The notes under the pieces: model-generated | Databases searched by the model: none | Told to the model about the DNA's origin: nothing | What the model saw: only the letters and a program-made list of their open reading frames with translations | From: PVC group bacterium | Lineage (GTDB): Bacteria > Verrucomicrobiota > Kiritimatiellia > CAIKKV01 > PXCX01 | NCBI GenBank assembly: GCA_003567575.1 | Contig: PWZG01000392.1 | Location: 1 to 5,080, forward strand | DNA: 5,080 bases | Direction of reading: 5' to 3' | Shown: positions 4,896 to 5,080 of the stretch, one piece after another | Layout: each line of letters begins with the position of its first letter | Numbering within the stretch: position 1 is the stretch's first letter | Made by a program: the position numbers and the translations under genes

Positions 4896-5080
4896 ATGCA
4901 ATCTCCGAAAACTTGGAAACCCATATCATACAGAACGCGCATGCGCCGGATCCGGCGTCCGGCTACGCTCCATCGTCGCTGGATCAAAACACTGCCTATG
5001 CCTATGAAAGCGCTGAAGCGTTGGAGGACGTGTTTGCCGGTCGCGCGCCGGGTTACGTCTATTCGCGAATAGGGAATCCG
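4892..5080 (+). CDS. PLP-dependent Cys/Met metabolism enzyme (cystathionine gamma-synthase / O-acetylhomoserine sulfhydrylase family), N-terminal part
   Basis: The first 63 residues are visible before the right edge. YVYSRIGNP (residues 55-63) is the family's N-terminal motif. Its Tyr and Arg reach into the neighbouring subunit to hold the PLP phosphate. The preceding TAYAYESAEALEDVFAGRAPG and the early HAPDPASGYAP match the usual N-terminal pattern. The ATG shares four bases with the cysN stop (ATGA, 4892-4895), so it is translationally coupled and belongs to the operon. Members of this family use sulfide or cysteine with activated homoserine to make homocysteine or cystathionine, or act as lyases. 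Which reaction applies cannot be decided from this fragment, though position after APS-forming and APS-reducing enzymes favours a sulfide-incorporating role. Confidence 0.88.
   Translation, partial: MNAISENLETHIIQNAHAPDPASGYAPSSLDQNTAYAYESAEALEDVFAGRAPGYVYSRIGNP

Overview
The window holds an assimilatory sulfate reduction operon on the + strand (about 929 to the right edge). A toxin-antitoxin pair on the - strand runs off the left edge (1-541). The mid-range base composition, good Shine-Dalgarno sites and gene order (Rrf2 regulator, cysH, cysD, cysN, then a Cys/Met-type PLP enzyme) point to a bacterium, most likely a proteobacterium of beta or gamma type. That placement is inferred from gene style only; no rRNA or other marker is present.

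Left region. A Doc/Fic-family toxin (3' part cut off by the window edge) and a 65-residue antitoxin form a two-gene operon read leftward. The stop and start share one base (TGATG). A sigma70-like promoter with an inverted repeat over its -35 lies just upstream. Between this operon and the sulfur genes is about 490 bases with no firm gene. It contains two perfect stem-loops (601-627 and 635-649), one possible 49-codon reading frame on the - strand (700-849), and the promoter of the sulfur operon (TTGCAA, 16 bp, TATAAT) preceded by an A8 tract.

Sulfur operon. An Rrf2/IscR-type regulator carrying three cysteines overlaps cysH by 11 bases. CysH is an APS reductase (not a PAPS reductase), shown by its CC...CxxC iron-sulfur cysteines. 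CysD and CysN together are the GTP-driven ATP sulfurylase that makes APS. A PLP-dependent enzyme of the cystathionine gamma-synthase/O-acetylhomoserine sulfhydrylase family starts inside the cysN stop codon and is cut by the right edge. The pathway encoded here is sulfate to APS to sulfite, with a likely sulfide- or thiol-handling step at the end. Sulfite reductase is not in the window.

Two features stand out. First, CysN is 602 residues long because its C-terminus is an APS-kinase-shaped domain in which the P-loop and the DGDN motif have decayed. This is a probable pseudokinase, and it fits a pathway that reduces APS directly. Second, CysD carries a CC...CxxC cysteine quartet at positions that appear to match the iron-sulfur cysteines of CysH, where E. 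coli CysD (as recalled) has no such set.
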